Of a DNA stretch of 64,000 nucleotides, positions 48,701 to 62,096 are shown one piece after another (position 1 is the stretch's first letter; each line of letters starts with the position of its first letter). Source of the stretch: Cercis canadensis. Lineage: Eukaryota > Streptophyta > Magnoliopsida > Fabales > Fabaceae. Where the stretch lies: NCBI GenBank assembly GCA_003255065.1, contig QAOA01001205.1:577712-641711 (forward strand), written 5' to 3'. Below the pieces are notes generated by a model. It was not told the origin of the DNA. It worked only from the letters and a program-made list of their open reading frames with translations, and made no database searches. The position numbers and the translations under genes are program-made.

Positions 48701-49158
48701 TATGGACAATCTAAACACAAACAGTACAATCATCCCAGCTCAGTTGTAGGCAATTTAAATGTAGTCCCATTTTAGCATTTCAGTACCAGATATGGTATTC
48801 CATGTACACATTTATGAGTTATGGCTTCGAAAGGTATCGCCTTTTCTCATTGTTTCTCCATCGACTCCACTTTGTGGTGCAATATTTGAATACCGGGCAA
48901 GTGGGGGCGCCAACAATATAAAATGGAGAAGAAGAGCAATTGGGCTCAATAGGTAAACCAAATTCCCATATGAAAATGAGAAGAAAAATATCAGCTTCGG
49001 TAAGAAAAGAGATAGAAACTCACAGAGTTAGATTTATTGTTGGACTTTTGACAGGAACATGGAGTTGAATGGAAGGCGGAGAAATGGGTTGATGCTGTAG
49101 TTGATGGAATTATGAAAGTCTTGAGTGGGAAGACGCTTCGCCATCGGGATATTTGCAT
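45754..49158 (-). CDS. DnaJ (J-domain) protein with organelle presequence and C-terminal J domain
   Basis: Seven exons on the minus strand: 49158-49024, 48301-48272 (30 bp), 48104-48006, 47305-47179, 46762-46450, 46317-46263 and 45834-45754, in frame to 279 aa. Residues 1 to about 45 are Arg/Ser/Thr-rich without acids (MQISRWRSVFPLKTF), a likely mitochondrial or plastid presequence. The middle is hydrophilic, with a Trp/Gly-rich block (ATYGKRWYTWSFGGWGW) also seen in plant homologues as I remember them. The J domain is at the C-terminus: ILGLPPTGPLKMEDVKNA, FRLSALKWHPDKHQGPSQ (HPD at the helix II-III turn) and EEKFKLCSNAYKSLCSAL. J proteins stimulate Hsp70; here a C-terminal J domain makes it a class C (DNAJC) protein. 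The client is unknown. Confidence 0.88.
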
Positions 49159-50066
49159 ACCGAGCGGAGATCCAAACCAGAACCTTTTACTCTATTTTGT
49201 CTCAAATGAGATAGAATGGAATGGAAGCCTTGTCGGTTCTAAAGTTCTAACTTCTATATGGGGTGAGGCTACCTTCAGGGACACGACGATGTCGTTTAGG
49301 TGGTTCAGGTCAGCTGTGACTGAGAGGCAACTCGACGCCGAGATTGTCTCCCTTCCCTAGTTCCCTCGCCTCTTTCAGGCTCTCCTCTATCGTAGTCGTA
49401 GGGGATGAGCATTATATGTGGTTGGGCCCTTAACATACTAAAACGGGCTTCAAATCCAATTATCAAAGGCTCGGATTCGGCTTCAGGATTATACTAGTTT
49501 GTTTTTTGAATGAAAGTTTCATATTAGTTTTTTTTTTTTTAATTCAAAAAATAAAAAATGATTTTTGACAAAGACCCAGAAAAAAACCTGGAATTTCTCC
49601 CATATCTTTTCTTTTTATTATTTAATTACGGGTCTTTGTTCATTATTACACTTGAAATGGTACCCATAGGCCATAGCGAAAAATAAGCTGAAAACTAAAC
49701 CTGTATGAATGGAGAGATATCAGGTGTCCGTGAGTTGTTATTGGAGTTTTTGGTGGGTTAGAAGCATAGTATGATGATTAAAAGTGACAATATCATGTCA
49801 CCACATTTGCCCTTGCCTGAAACTGAAACTCTACAGCTTTCTTTTCTGGTTTGGGTTAAAATAAATGCCAACTCAATTCTTTTGGGCAGTTTGTTGGGCT
49901 TTTTATCAAAATATTGTACTTAAAAAACAAATTTACATATATATTGTAGTTTATTTATATAAATATTATAATTTTTAAAAAATTAAAAAATTAAAAAAAA
50001 AATTTGAGAAATGCAGTGTCTAATAAATACACCAATGGCTACGTGACATACCTACATCGAACCGGC
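49159..50066. other. DnaJ upstream region and spacer
   Basis: The 82-aa plus-strand ORF at 49112-49360 overlaps the DnaJ first exon and leader and is not supported as a gene. Rest is AT-rich spacer. Confidence 0.45.
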
Positions 50067-50074
50067 CACAAGCC

Positions 50075-51271
50075 AAGAGCTGGCTAACGGGCCAGCCCAG
50101 CCCATTAGGGCCGGGTCACATTGGGCCACGGGCCGGGCCAAAGTGGCCCGGTTCTAATCGGGCTAGCCATTTCTTAGTCCAGCCCAGCCCACCTCAGGCT
50201 GCGGGCTATAACGGGCCATAACGGGCCAAAATCTTCTTTTTTTTAAATTTTTTTTGCCATGCTTATTTTTTAGAGAATATGAAAACATATTGATTATGAA
50301 ACATCAAATATTAACATACGTAATCAAAATACAAATTCAAATAAATAATTTCCTTTTTAATACCCTAAAGTTTAAGAGAAACTAAATCTTTTACTACCTA
50401 GTCCTTCTAAGATTGATTTAATAAAGTTCATAAAAAAATATACTTATGTTATAATAAGATAAGAGAGTCCAAATTTATGTCCTAAATATATCCCTTTTTA
50501 TTGTTTTTATAGGTAGGGTATTAGAAAAATTGTAGTTGAAGGCTTAATATGAAAAATCAATTGGATGGAAGGTTCTGGGGTGCTGGCGCTCAGCGTTGGT
50601 ATCTGGCGCCTAGCGCTGGGGTTCTGGCGCTCAGCTCTGGGATCTGGCGCCCAGCACTGGGGGTCCAACAACAGCAAATTTTGAAGTCAAGATGCCAACG
50701 CTAAGCGCGGGGGTCCAAAAATAACAGATTTCGCCCAATAATCACAGTATAGATGAAAAATAAAGCATACCCACTTCATGCAAAGCTAAGAAACCCATAA
50801 GAAACCTCAAAGAACATTGAAGAAACAATACCCATCAACTTTACTTTGTGCTAACAACAACAAACTTCAAAGCACTTCATCTAATATTGAGCATGGGAGA
50901 AAAAGATGGGAAGTGTTGGCTGGTGCTGGAGAAGGAGAGGCGGCAATGAGGACTGAGGAGAAGGAGGCAGAGAGGGGTAGAACCGTAGAAGTAGAACCGT
51001 ATAGAAAGATAGTCAAATTTGGGGAGAGTGGAATGTGAGAGATGAAATTCTGATTTTTGAGTTAGAGATTGCATTCAGATTTTAAAATGAGGGCAATTGA
51101 AAGTTGGAAATAAATAAATAAATAAATAAATCGGGTCAATCAGGCCAACCCGGCACGAACCCGATCGGGCCACGGGCCAAATTGGCCCAATTTTAAACGG
51201 GCCACCATTTAGGGAACCCAGCCCACCATTTTATCGGGCCCCACCGGGCTCAGCCCATGAACCCAGCTCTA
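50075..51271. mobile_element. hAT-type non-autonomous element, 1,197 bp, 8-bp target duplication
   Basis: Perfect 8-bp direct repeats cacaagcc flank it (50067-50074 and 51272-51279). The ends are short inverted repeats, aagagctggct at the left and acccagctcta at the right. The subterminal 150 bp on both sides are crowded with GGCCC/GGGCC motifs in inverted arrangement, typical of plant hAT elements (transposase binding region). The interior has a small minisatellite and a 73-aa ORF (50817-51038) without recognisable domain. No transposase is present. Confidence 0.88.
50581..50663. repeat. about 20-bp GC-rich minisatellite, four units
   Basis: Four consecutive units of the form ctggcgcycagcrytgg (starting at 50581, 50600, 50620 and 50641). 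A related fragment, ccaacgctaagcgcggg, lies at about 50695. It stands out as GC-rich in AT-rich surroundings. Confidence 0.8.
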
Positions 51272-51279
51272 CACAAGCC

Positions 51280-52535
<1,256 letters not shown>

Positions 52536-52908
52536 GTTAGGGCTATATATGTTACACCCTCCTCAATTAAATGAAATTCAGTGAGACTTATAGTGTAATT
52601 TTAATATCATTACAAAAATTTTAAAAAATTAAGTTATTCAGTATGTGTCAAAATACATAATTTCTTATAAAATATAAGAACAACATAATATAATAAAATA
52701 TGTTAAAAAATAAACTTAAAAAAAATATTTTTTGACATATTTTTTTATATTGTGTCATTCTTGTATTTAATAAAAAAAATTATGTGTTTTGATACATATT
52801 AAGTGATTTAATTTTTTAAAATTTTTATAATGACGCCAAAATTATTAAATAAATTCTACCCAAACTCACCAAATTAAAGAGTCTAAAGAGGTATAGCATA
52901 ATACTCAC
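52536..52908. mobile_element. foldback MITE, family GGTGAG, copy 3
   Basis: Left end gttagggctatatatgttaca, right end gaggtatagcataatactcac. It shares the internal blocks ttatagtgtaattttaatatc and taagtgatttaattttttaaaa, mirrored across the centre. It is flanked by 27-bp direct repeats (52509-52535 and 52914-52940, 25 of 27 identical). Confidence 0.8.
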
Positions 52909-52940
52909 AAACTAATTATTTTGTTGTTCAAGAAAAAAAT

Positions 52941-53440
52941 AAAACAAGGAAAAACTTTTTTGTATCTTCTTTTTATATTTTGTTGTATATCAGTATTTTT
53001 GTGTCATGATGTGAATGATAGAGGCATGCACGGATGCACGCACTCGCACTGACGGCAGAAGCCCCACACCATTGAAAAGTTTCCTAAGTCCCGGACAGTC
53101 GCAAATCCCTCCACGCTTCCCTTAATTTCAGCTCCATCTTTCCTTACAAACATCTATTACTGCCTCTCCTCTCCTTTCCTCTCAGACCACTCTTTACTAG
53201 TTTACTTTGCTCCTTGCCGCTCCCCCATCCTTTTCATTCCCAAATAAACATCTCCAAAATATTATTATTTTAAAATAAAAGTCCTCTGTTTTCTTCGCCA
53301 CAGATATAAATCTCTGTTTTCCCTCTGATCTCGCTCTTATCATTCCCTATTCCATATTCCATATTCCACCTTCTTCTTTCCTCTTTCTCTCACTTAAACT
53401 TGATTCTTTTCTGGAGAGAGAGAAACTTGGCTTTTCAGAC
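52941..53440. other. promoter and leader of the Glu-rich protein gene
   Basis: Pyrimidine-rich leader (53160-53440: repeated ctctcct, tctttcctc). TATA-like ataaatc at about 53306. No gene. Confidence 0.45.
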
Positions 53441-56232
53441 ATGGGAGCTTGTGCAACTAAGCCCAAAGTGTTGAAGGATGGAGGCGGCGCCAATAACAAG
53501 GCACCGGCACCGGAACTGGAGAAGGAGGAGACACCGAAGGAGCAACATGAGCTAGTTGATGTGAATGTTGAGCAGTCAGAGAAGAAGGTGGTGAGGGTTG
53601 AACAAGGACATGATCGGGATTTCCAGGAAATTATCCATGATGACAAGGGCGAGGGTGATGACCAAGCAAACAAACGCCTTTCTTTAAGCTTATTGTTCAA
53701 GCAGGTACCTATTTCTGCTACTTACTTCATTTTCTTTACTCCCCTTCCTCAAGATTTGCACCTTTCTGCTGCCCTAGAAAGACAACGTTTTTATTCACCA
53801 TTTGTGACTTCTCTATATCTCCTGTTCTTAGCCAGTATAGCAGCATAGCATAATATTCAGATTCTTCAAAAACAGAGGAAAATAAAAATAAAAATTCCTT
53901 TCCCATCAGAACAAAACCAGACAGTTGTTCCGCAATTTATGGCATGATTTTCAGTGGTAACTCAATCATTGATATTAATGAGGTCTAATTAAGCTAAAAA
54001 GGAATCTTTTCAATTTTTAATTCTCTAACATTATTATGTCGATCAATTGTATTGTCTAAGCGGCCCCTGTTCTGTCGACATTGGCAGAAACTAGATGATT
54101 TCGTTTCGTTTCTTCTGTTTAAATGCTTAATGAAGCAATATATTTGAATTTTTGATTGCTTAGCTTCTCCTCGTTACCGAATATTCCCCGTATGATATCA
54201 CAGATATTACATCAAACATTAAATAGATGACAAACAAATGTGTCGTAATTCATTTTTTTTCAGGCCCACCATTTATTTGGATTCCGTTTGATTCCTTGAC
54301 CACTCTTTGCATTTCTCTCCCCTTCTTTCGTACCCATGTTGTTAAGAACAGGGGAATTAACTTAACCCAACTTCTGGGTTATTTACTCTAAATTAATGTG
54401 TCAATTTTTAATGCAGTTTGGAAGGTCCTTTATCACAAACAAAACGTCATGAGAGCGTTTTACACATAATAGAATTTTTCTTTTTCTGTAAAATAATAAT
54501 AAGGTGAAGGCAAATGCCATCTACCCTCTTAGAGGAGGTACTACTATCCCATCCTCTTTGGGTGAAGTTTCGGGTAGAATTAAAAGAGACTTATAATATG
54601 ATTTTGGTATCGTTGCAAAAATTTTAAAAAATTAAGTTATTTATTATGTGTTAAGAAGCAATTGTTTTAATTTTACTTTTTAGTATGTATTGAATGACTT
54701 AATTTTTTAATTTTTTTGTAAAAACATTAAAATTACTAAATAAATTTCATTCGAACCCAAGAAGTGGCGATAAGATAATGCTCACCTAATAATAATAATT
54801 ATAGAGTTTCCTCTATAATTAGTGAGTGAAACGTTAAATCTAAGAGAGTTTGACTTTGACAGATTTCGAAAGAGGACAAGTAAATGAACATGAACATAAT
54901 ATGAGGACATGCACTATGCATGGTTGGTAGGTGTCCTGTCACACAAACTGATGGTTTTGGTCAGTGTACCACGCATGGCTTTGGCCACGGTTAGGCCACA
55001 TGCATTATGCTTTACTGGATTGCACGGAATGTTATGCTCTGAAGATGATTTTGGATCAGTAGATTATCTGATAGGTGGGTTTGGTAGAAATTATGAAAAA
55101 AGGAGAACATCATGAAAATGTAAAGATTTTTATTTGGGACAATTTTGGTTTTTTACTTGGTAAAATGGAAAAATCAATCAAACCCAGTAATTCTATATCC
55201 ATTCCACTTTGCTCGTAGTAACTATATTTAGTATAGAAATAGAAATTAGAGATTATGTCAAAATTATAATAAGTCAAAAGACAAGAATCTTGGTTGGATG
55301 AAGTTGATCCATATGTAGCTTCCATTTTTGCTTTTTAATCTTTCTTGTTATGTTGATATTATTTCTTTCATTTTATTTTTCAGAATGAAGATGGCAAGGT
55401 TGAAACAGAAAACGGGAAGACCGCAGTGGAGGAGACAACAAAACAAGAGTCGCCAGAGGCCGAGGGAAAATCTTCAGGAAAAAATCAAGGCAATGAAACA
55501 GTTGAGGAACCAGTGGAGCAGGGAACATCAGAAACTGAGAAACCTTCTGAGGACAATGAAAGCAATAAGCAAGTGAAACAAGAAGCTCCAGAGGCGAAGG
55601 AGCAATCTTCACGGGGGAATCAGGGAGTTGAGTCAGCTGAGCAGGCAGTGAAGGAGGAAACTTCAGAAGAAAATCAAGGCAATGAGGCAGTGAATCAAGA
55701 ACCCTCGGAGGCCCAGGAGCAATCTTCAGGGAAAAATGAAGGTATTGAGCCTGCTGAGCAGCAAGTGAAACAAGAAAGGTCAGAACCTGAAGCTGAGAAA
55801 CCTTCAGAGGGAAATCAAAGCAATGAGGCAGTGAAACAAGAATCTCAAGAGGCCAAAGAGAAACAAGAATCATCAGAGGCTGAGGAGAAACCATCGGGGG
55901 AATCTGAAATCAATGACACAGCGACACAAGAACCACAAAATCCTATTGATTCAACTGGAAGCAGATATGAACCATCAAAAGATGAAACATCCGAATCCAA
56001 GGCTGAAAAAAAGCCTTCGGAAGATGAAAAATTAGAGAATCCGGTTAAAACAGAAGTGATTCCTCCCACCGAGTTGGCTACCGAGAAAGTAATTCAAGTT
56101 GTGGTTCCAGTCACAGAGACCCAAAAAATTGATGAAAAATCTGAGGAAAAGTTAACAGAAGAAGTAACGGCGAGTACACAAGAGAAAAACAAAACTCTAG
56201 TGGAGGAGGCATCCAAGGCTGAGATTCATTAG
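53441..56232 (+). CDS. N-myristoylated/palmitoylated Glu-Lys-rich disordered protein
   Basis: Two exons, 53441-53704 and 55384-56232, in frame to 370 aa, separated by a 1.68-kb intron that contains a MITE. The N-terminus MGACATKPK has Gly2 in an N-myristoylation context and Cys4 available for palmitoylation, so a plasma-membrane anchor is likely. The remainder is Glu/Lys/Ser/Gln-rich with no hydrophobic core. It contains imperfect repeats built around EAKEQSSRGNQGVE, NQGNEAVNQEPSEAQEQSS and NQSNEAVKQESQEAKE (about residues 105-245), spaced roughly 30-40 residues. Plants have a related MG-C-ATKPK family loosely annotated as neurofilament-like; I infer membership from the N-terminus. No enzyme motif is visible. 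Confidence 0.88.
54503..54786. mobile_element. foldback MITE, family GGTGAG, copy 4, inside an intron
   Basis: Starts ggtgaaggcaaatgcc, ends gataatgctcacc. A 9-bp taataataa flanks both sides, though within a TAA-rich context that weakens it as proof of a target duplication. Internal blocks match copies 1-3 (gattttggtatcgttgcaaaa, aatgacttaattttttaa), with the centre deleted. It is the shortest copy (284 bp). Confidence 0.82.
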
Positions 56233-56773
56233 GTCTTAGATCCATATGGGCTCACAATGAAAAGTTGCAGTATCCAAGATCGTTGGAAAGTTATTTTTTG
56301 TTACCCGTCGTTATTTTGTTACCTTTTTTTGTCATTCGAAGATGATTTTTGTTATGTTTGAGTTACTATAATTTTTTTTGTCCCCTGCTTGTGCTTGTAA
56401 AATTGTTAGGTCCCCAAAAGGCACCAACGTGTATATTGTTATTTTGTTTCGCCTTTCTACTGCTAAGGTTCCTCGTGCCACTTTTGCTCTGCTTCTTTAC
56501 GTTTTTTAGTTTTCTTCTTCTGGTATAGCGGTGATTGATGTCCAGCAAGTACACGTGAATCTTGTGACTGCTAATCACTTGCTCGATATGCTTAAAAAGC
56601 AAAACATGTATGTTGATTGAGACTAGGATATTTTCACAAAGAAACCCCTTATAAACTTTCCTAAAGGCTTACACTCTTGAACAACTATCTGTGGTAGGAA
56701 TTAAATTCTATAACCCTTCACCTAATGACATATCAAACTCAGAGCCATTAATTCATCTTCTGCCTCTAATTAA
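56233..56773. other. convergent 3' region between Glu-rich protein and WAT1 genes
   Basis: 3' untranslated regions of both genes. No gene. Confidence 0.5.
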
Positions 56774-58121
56774 TTAACTGGATGCTGCCTGCTCCAAGTC
56801 TAACGAGTGTTTAGGCATTTGCTCCCTTCTCTTGGCCCATAGCACGCTGTATAGTCCTACAACCAAAATAAGGCCACCTAAAAGACTAGAAAAACCAAAA
56901 AGCAACGAGTTAATTAGTACAATATTATTAGCAAACAGCTATAATATAATATAATATTAAAGAAAAAAATAAAAAGGAAATTGAATTTTCAAAATTAATT
57001 AATTAAAAGTTACCTTCCCAAACTTATTATCTCGCCTAACAGAATTGCGGAGGAGAAGATTGTGATGATGAGAGCCAGTGGTGTTGACATGGCTAGGAAA
57101 ACAGGCCCTTTCTTCTCTATAATCCATGCTTGTAAGTAGAATGTGACCCCCGTCACCATGATCCCCTACCACACATACAGTAATATAATAATTGCAATCA
57201 GTCAAACCTACAAATTAATCAAATTTTGTTATATAGCTAGATTCTCCTCCATGCATGATTATATATCAGAGAATTACACAGTATGCTACGGCAAGGAGTC
57301 TGACATTCCAACCCAATTTCCATTGTTCAATGTCCCTTTCAATGGCAAAGGCGATGGCAAAAGATTGAATTGAGCTTAAGAAACACTGAAGGGTTGTTAG
57401 AAGCAGCTTTGAAGGGTAGCCTTTTATAACAAAAGCCTGGTTAACAGGAAAAAATATATTAATTAGTAAAACTGTAGAGAGAACAATATATAATTAATTA
57501 ATTAATTAATTAATATGACAGTTGATAGGAAAAGAAAAATAAAGAGGAAACAAAATGAATTAAAGAGGCCGAAGAGCAAGCCATATATATGCTTTAATTA
57601 AGAAGATTATAGTATTACCTGTAACACAAGCCACAAGCCCCAAAAGGTGTTGGAGAGGAGCATGAGGAAGCAGCCCTTTATCCATGTACCAGAAGGAAGA
57701 ATATGACCCTGGTGTTGATGGCTATTATGGTTCCCCAAAAGGTGATGATGGCTGAAAAGTTCAAAATGAGGACCTTTGTAAAAGGCAAGGGTTGCTGCAC
57801 CCGCCAAGCATGCCACTATACCAACCAACTTTGCAATGCCAGGGATTGACTTAAGCTTCAACACTTCAACCCTGAAACAAATCAAAATTCTCCATCTGTT
57901 GGGTTGCTACTCTAAATCTAATGATATTCTTTAATTTATTTATAAACAGTAGTGGAGTTTGTTTAATTTTAATTGAAAAGGTTCAACTCTAACTGTAGTG
58001 TTAAAGCGGCTATAATTTTTATTAACCCTGTTTATTGCATATGAATCTGCGTTACCATTACACCTCCAATTACACATGGGCGGCTTTTGTCCTCTACATT
58101 TCTTCTTTTAACTGATCAACA

Positions 58122-58160
<39 letters not shown>

Positions 58161-59230
58161 GGGACAAGAATGCACAGTCTAAAAACTTAATATCAAATGA
58201 GAATCCAACACGACTCTTTTAAAAATGCTATACTTTTTTTTTTTTTTTTTACTATTATTTAGTTATATGTTTAAAGCGTATACATGTTAAACTATATTTA
58301 TATATATAAAAAATTCACTATATGCCGTCTCATCTATATATAGTATTCAATTATGCTTTCCCTACTCTCCCCATCAAAAGAGACGAAGATTAGACTTGCA
58401 CTCAAACTATTACAAGATCTAAGAACAATCTGGTGTGAAATTACTTGATTATCCGTAGCTCATGAATGCTTTAAATTTGAATTGACTCCCTTTTAATTTC
58501 GATTTAATATATCTGAGAATGTGCTTAAAGTGAAAATCTGGTGTGAGAAGATATAAAGCAGTTTGAAATGCAAAGAAAGGAAGGTGTTATTACCTTAGTA
58601 GAAGCGCCAAGAAGAAAGTGATGACTGGAAGGCAGTTTGTAGTAGCAGCAGCCAAAGTTGCAGACGTGTAAATAAGAGCAATACCGTATATATCCAAGCT
58701 CAGAGTAATCCTGAAATTAGGATCACCGAGAACTTAATTAATTTGATAATTAATTAATATCATGCAAAATTCAAAATCAATGAAATTGGACATTACATAC
58801 CCACAGAAAGAAAGAAAGAAAATCTTGCAGAAGGTGGAGAATGACAAAGGCGGTGCAGTTTTCCTGCATATTACCCAGATTAATTAGGCCAATATGCTGC
58901 TTCAATTAATCATCATTACCAATGTTATCAGTGATATTACCACAAAATTAAGGAGAAGAAATAAAACAAGATTAATTTTGTTTTTGCATGCAGTATGGGG
59001 GCGTACCATTCAAAGAAGAAGGCGAATGGGACAAGGAAAATTGTGGCTGCGGTCTGTCTATAGAAGACGAAGATGAAATTGTTCATACCATGGTCGAATG
59101 CAGCTTTTGAGAGCAAGAACATGCCAGCGTATATGGCTTGTACCACAATCACAGCCAAATAGGGTTTATTATTCTTCCCTACTTTGATTGTGTTTGTGTT
59201 TGTGTTTGTGTTGACTTGGAATTCCCCCAT
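56774..59230 (-). CDS. WAT1-related EamA-type membrane transporter
   Basis: Seven exons on the minus strand: 59230-59007, 58863-58801, 58710-58594, 57871-57619, 57436-57278, 57165-57014 and 56885-56774, in frame to 359 aa, normal for the family. Two EamA repeats make about ten transmembrane helices. Signature pieces: KPYLAVIVVQAIYAGMFLLS, GMNNFIFVFYRQTAATIFL, ALIYTSATLAAATTNCLPVI, AFYKGP, the cytosolic or vacuolar His-rich loop (FELFSHHHLLGNHNSHQHQG), LQCFLSSIQSFAIAFAIERD, GPVFLAMSTPLALIITILSS and the final GLILVVGLYSVLWAK. The family (named from WALLS ARE THIN1, a vacuolar auxin carrier) moves metabolites across membranes; the substrate here is unknown. The N-terminal NTNTNTNT repeat reflects a short GTGTTT repeat at the DNA level. 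The closest Arabidopsis relative I recall is At5g64700. Confidence 0.95.
58127..58157. repeat. (TA)n microsatellite in WAT1 intron 3
   Basis: About 15 uninterrupted TA units. Confidence 0.85.
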
Positions 59231-59623
59231 GATAATTTATTTGATTGAGCTTTTGAGAGAGTACTTGTGTGGTGTGGTGTGGTGAAGTGGTGAGATATAT
59301 GCTTCAATCTCAAATGCACACAAGTTCCCCTTTTATGAGCAATCAAGACAATGCTCAAGTGTCAAGTGAGAAGACATTGGCTCTTCTACGGGGACGTGTG
59401 TGGTGAAGATGATAAGCTGCTTTACCTGTGAGGGGACCACTCTCCGTTGACGGTGCCTCTCTTATTTGCTAACCTCATGCATTTAATTCAATTCTTAGCT
59501 CCTTCTGCTACTTGCTAGCTAAAACAAATTAATTCTCACATTTTTTTCTTTGCATCACGTGCCTCCTTTTTCCCATTATGTTATCTTTCATTCTGTCTTT
59601 GGTAAATACAACAATCCAGAACA
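59231..59623 (-). promoter_or_regulatory. WAT1 upstream region
   Basis: About 400 bp between the WAT1 start codon and an inserted MITE. No defined motif beyond AT-rich sequence. Confidence 0.35.
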
Positions 59624-59632
59624 ATTTTGTTA
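59624..59632. repeat. 9-bp target duplication, left
   Basis: attttgtta, repeated exactly at 60002-60010. Confidence 0.85.
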
Positions 59633-60001
59633 GAGTAAAACCTTTTTTTAGTCTTTGAAAAATATAGTCACTGACAAATTCGTCCTCTAAAAATTTTTGG
59701 TGACAAATTGGTCATTGAATTATTATTTCACTGACAAATTAGTCATCCGATAGGTAAAATCAATAAAAAAAAAAAAGAGGACTTGAATGAGAAAATGAAG
59801 GTTTAAACATAGCTAGGCAAGATCAGTGAAAGAATTTTAAGAAAATGATCTACAGGGGTCTAGAACTTTTCTCATTAAAGTACCAAAAGACTAATTTGTC
59901 AGACATAATAATAATTTAATGATCAATTTGTCACTGAAAATTTTTGGAAGACAAATTTGTCAATAATTACATTTTCTAAGGACTAAAAAAAGGTTTTACC
60001 C
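59633..60001. mobile_element. 369-bp foldback MITE with perfect 9-bp target duplication
   Basis: Starts gagtaaaaccttttttt and ends aaaaaaaggttttaccc. The arms are inverted over about 115 bp (tcactgacaaattcgtcctc and ctgacaaattagtca at the left; agactaatttgtcag and gaagacaaatttgtcaat at the right). A perfect 9-bp duplication, attttgtta, flanks it. The 9-bp target size suggests the Mutator superfamily. It carries no coding sequence. Confidence 0.9.
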
Positions 60002-60010
60002 ATTTTGTTA

Positions 60011-61204
60011 CTTAAATTAATATCTTCTCTGAGATCAATGATAGAGTGAATAAACTGATGAAAGGACAGACAAAAGAGATATATTCAAGTTATTTACATA
60101 TCTGTCTTTGGAATTATTTTAGAAGCGGATGGGATTGTAATTCTCCCCAACAAAAGTAAAGTCGTATCCCACCTAATTAACTTTAAAGTTTCGGAAATTG
60201 GTTATAAATACATATAAAAGTGTTGATATCCAAAGAGATATTATAATGATTGCGTACTAAACACTTCATCAAGTAAAATTTGGATTCAAATATTATTAAA
60301 ACGAGATGAAATGAGATCATAAAAAAAAAAAAAACTCTTATTTTTTAGGTAATGAGAGAATATAAATTACTCTTATCGTGTAAAAAAGAATGTTAATTGG
60401 TTATCTCTTGTTACACAATGCATATGGATAGAAAATTTTGTCTAATGAAATTATACATTACTTATCGGCCGACTAGCTAGTTCTATATTTGAGCTTACAT
60501 TTAGTTATATCTTAATTAGATTAGTATTATAATTTTCGTGCACGATAGTATTGGAGTAAATTATTCTCACTATTAATTTATAACAAAAAAAAAGATGGTA
60601 TGGTAACTTGGTAAGAGATGGATCCAATAAGTTGAACTTAATGGTCATGACATAAAATCTGATATGGTGGCTTGTTAGTGATATAATACAAAATTGCATT
60701 GATTGGAATCCATAATCCAAAAGGGAAGGTGCCGGTCTACTGTTACTTTTTTATGGTTCTTCTTTTTTCTATTTTTATTATATTTGTCACTTTCTAATTA
60801 AAACAAATTACCAATGCCTTTGCTGTTCGAATAATAGTTAGAAGTTCAAAATAATAGGATCTATCTTTGGCAGGCGGGACCTTCAATTAATTTATGTGTT
60901 TTTGGGTAATGACGTGCTGCTTTAACCCCTTTTGTTAGGCTTTAACAATTATATATATACACGATCGCACTAAGCTAACCCAGAGTGCTTTCAATCTGCA
61001 AATCAAGTTAAGGGGACAAAAAAGTTCTAAAGATGATTCATTAATTATATTTAGGCGTCAATCATGCAAAAAACCAAAAAAAAATGATTAATTAGCAAAA
61101 TATCATGCAAAGAAACTTTATGTAAAACGAGCAAAAAACCAAAAGGGTTTTTGCTAGATAGCCAACTTGTTAACTTGGTGGAGCTAAATTACAATGAGAG
61201 ACAA
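60011..61204. other. gene-free region
   Basis: AT-rich. No gene recognised. Confidence 0.45.
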
Positions 61205-61557
61205 ACTGTTGAATAACTTGTAATGATAGTTATAAAATCAAGTTCCACATTGGTTGAATTAAATAATATAAATTTTTTTTATAAAGGCAAACTAAAGTTA
61301 TAGAGTAATTTTAGATAAACAAATACAAGCCCATTAGGCTAAGCTTATAACCTAGCAAGTCAAAGATGCTTAATGGTCTTTGATTGGCACTTGAGCACTT
61401 TGACCTAGTTTACTTTTCCATTGAGAGTTTTTTAAGGTTTTATTGTATTTTGAAGTAACTTGTTTTTAATAGAGAAGCAATATTACTCTCAAAACAGTGT
61501 AATTATTCACGCCTCAAAGTTATCTTATTTTAATCTCCATTAACGTTTTTCCTAACA
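61205..61557. repeat. dispersed LTR-like repeat, copy B
   Basis: ttgtaatgatagttataaaatcaagttccacattggttg, split here as aaaatcaagttccacattgg, and later cattgagagttt, aattattcacgcctcaaag and cgtttttcctaaca occur in the same order as in 35421-35900, with a shorter middle. Confidence 0.7.
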
Positions 61558-62096
61558 CAAACAAGTCGTAGCCAAAAGGACAAAGCTTCTCTTAATTATA
61601 TAATATAGATAAGGCCAAGGGTGTTGGCGAAAGTATATATAACTCTGATTTGTCGATTAATGAGTTGTACTACTAGTAGCACAACACTAAGCTGCTATGC
61701 GTATACTCATCCATAAACTACTTTATTCATAGAAAGTGAATTGATTAGTGTTTTTGTTCTTGTGGTCATCAGCAAATTTCATATCATGGTGGAGTAAAGA
61801 CCAAAAAAACGTTGGGCTTCCGAAATAATCATATGTAAGATGACTTCAAGTCAGTTTGCCCATACAGGTTTTCATTCACATTCTGAGGAAAAAAATTGCT
61901 TACGATATCCCCACTAAGGCACTAACTTTTGTGAAATGTGATATGAGTTTCTTTGAAATCTAGAGTCTAGACTACTCCTATACAGTTCTAATTAATCCAA
62001 GAAAAGAAATAAATGAATACAATAAAGGATCCTTTTCTTTTCCGTCCAAAACGCAATCGTTTTCCACATGGGATCACCAAAATAAAATTTACATAA

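Noticed and set aside
49112-49360. 82-aa plus-strand ORF
   Set aside because: Overlaps antisense the first exon of the DnaJ gene, which has spliced coding support.
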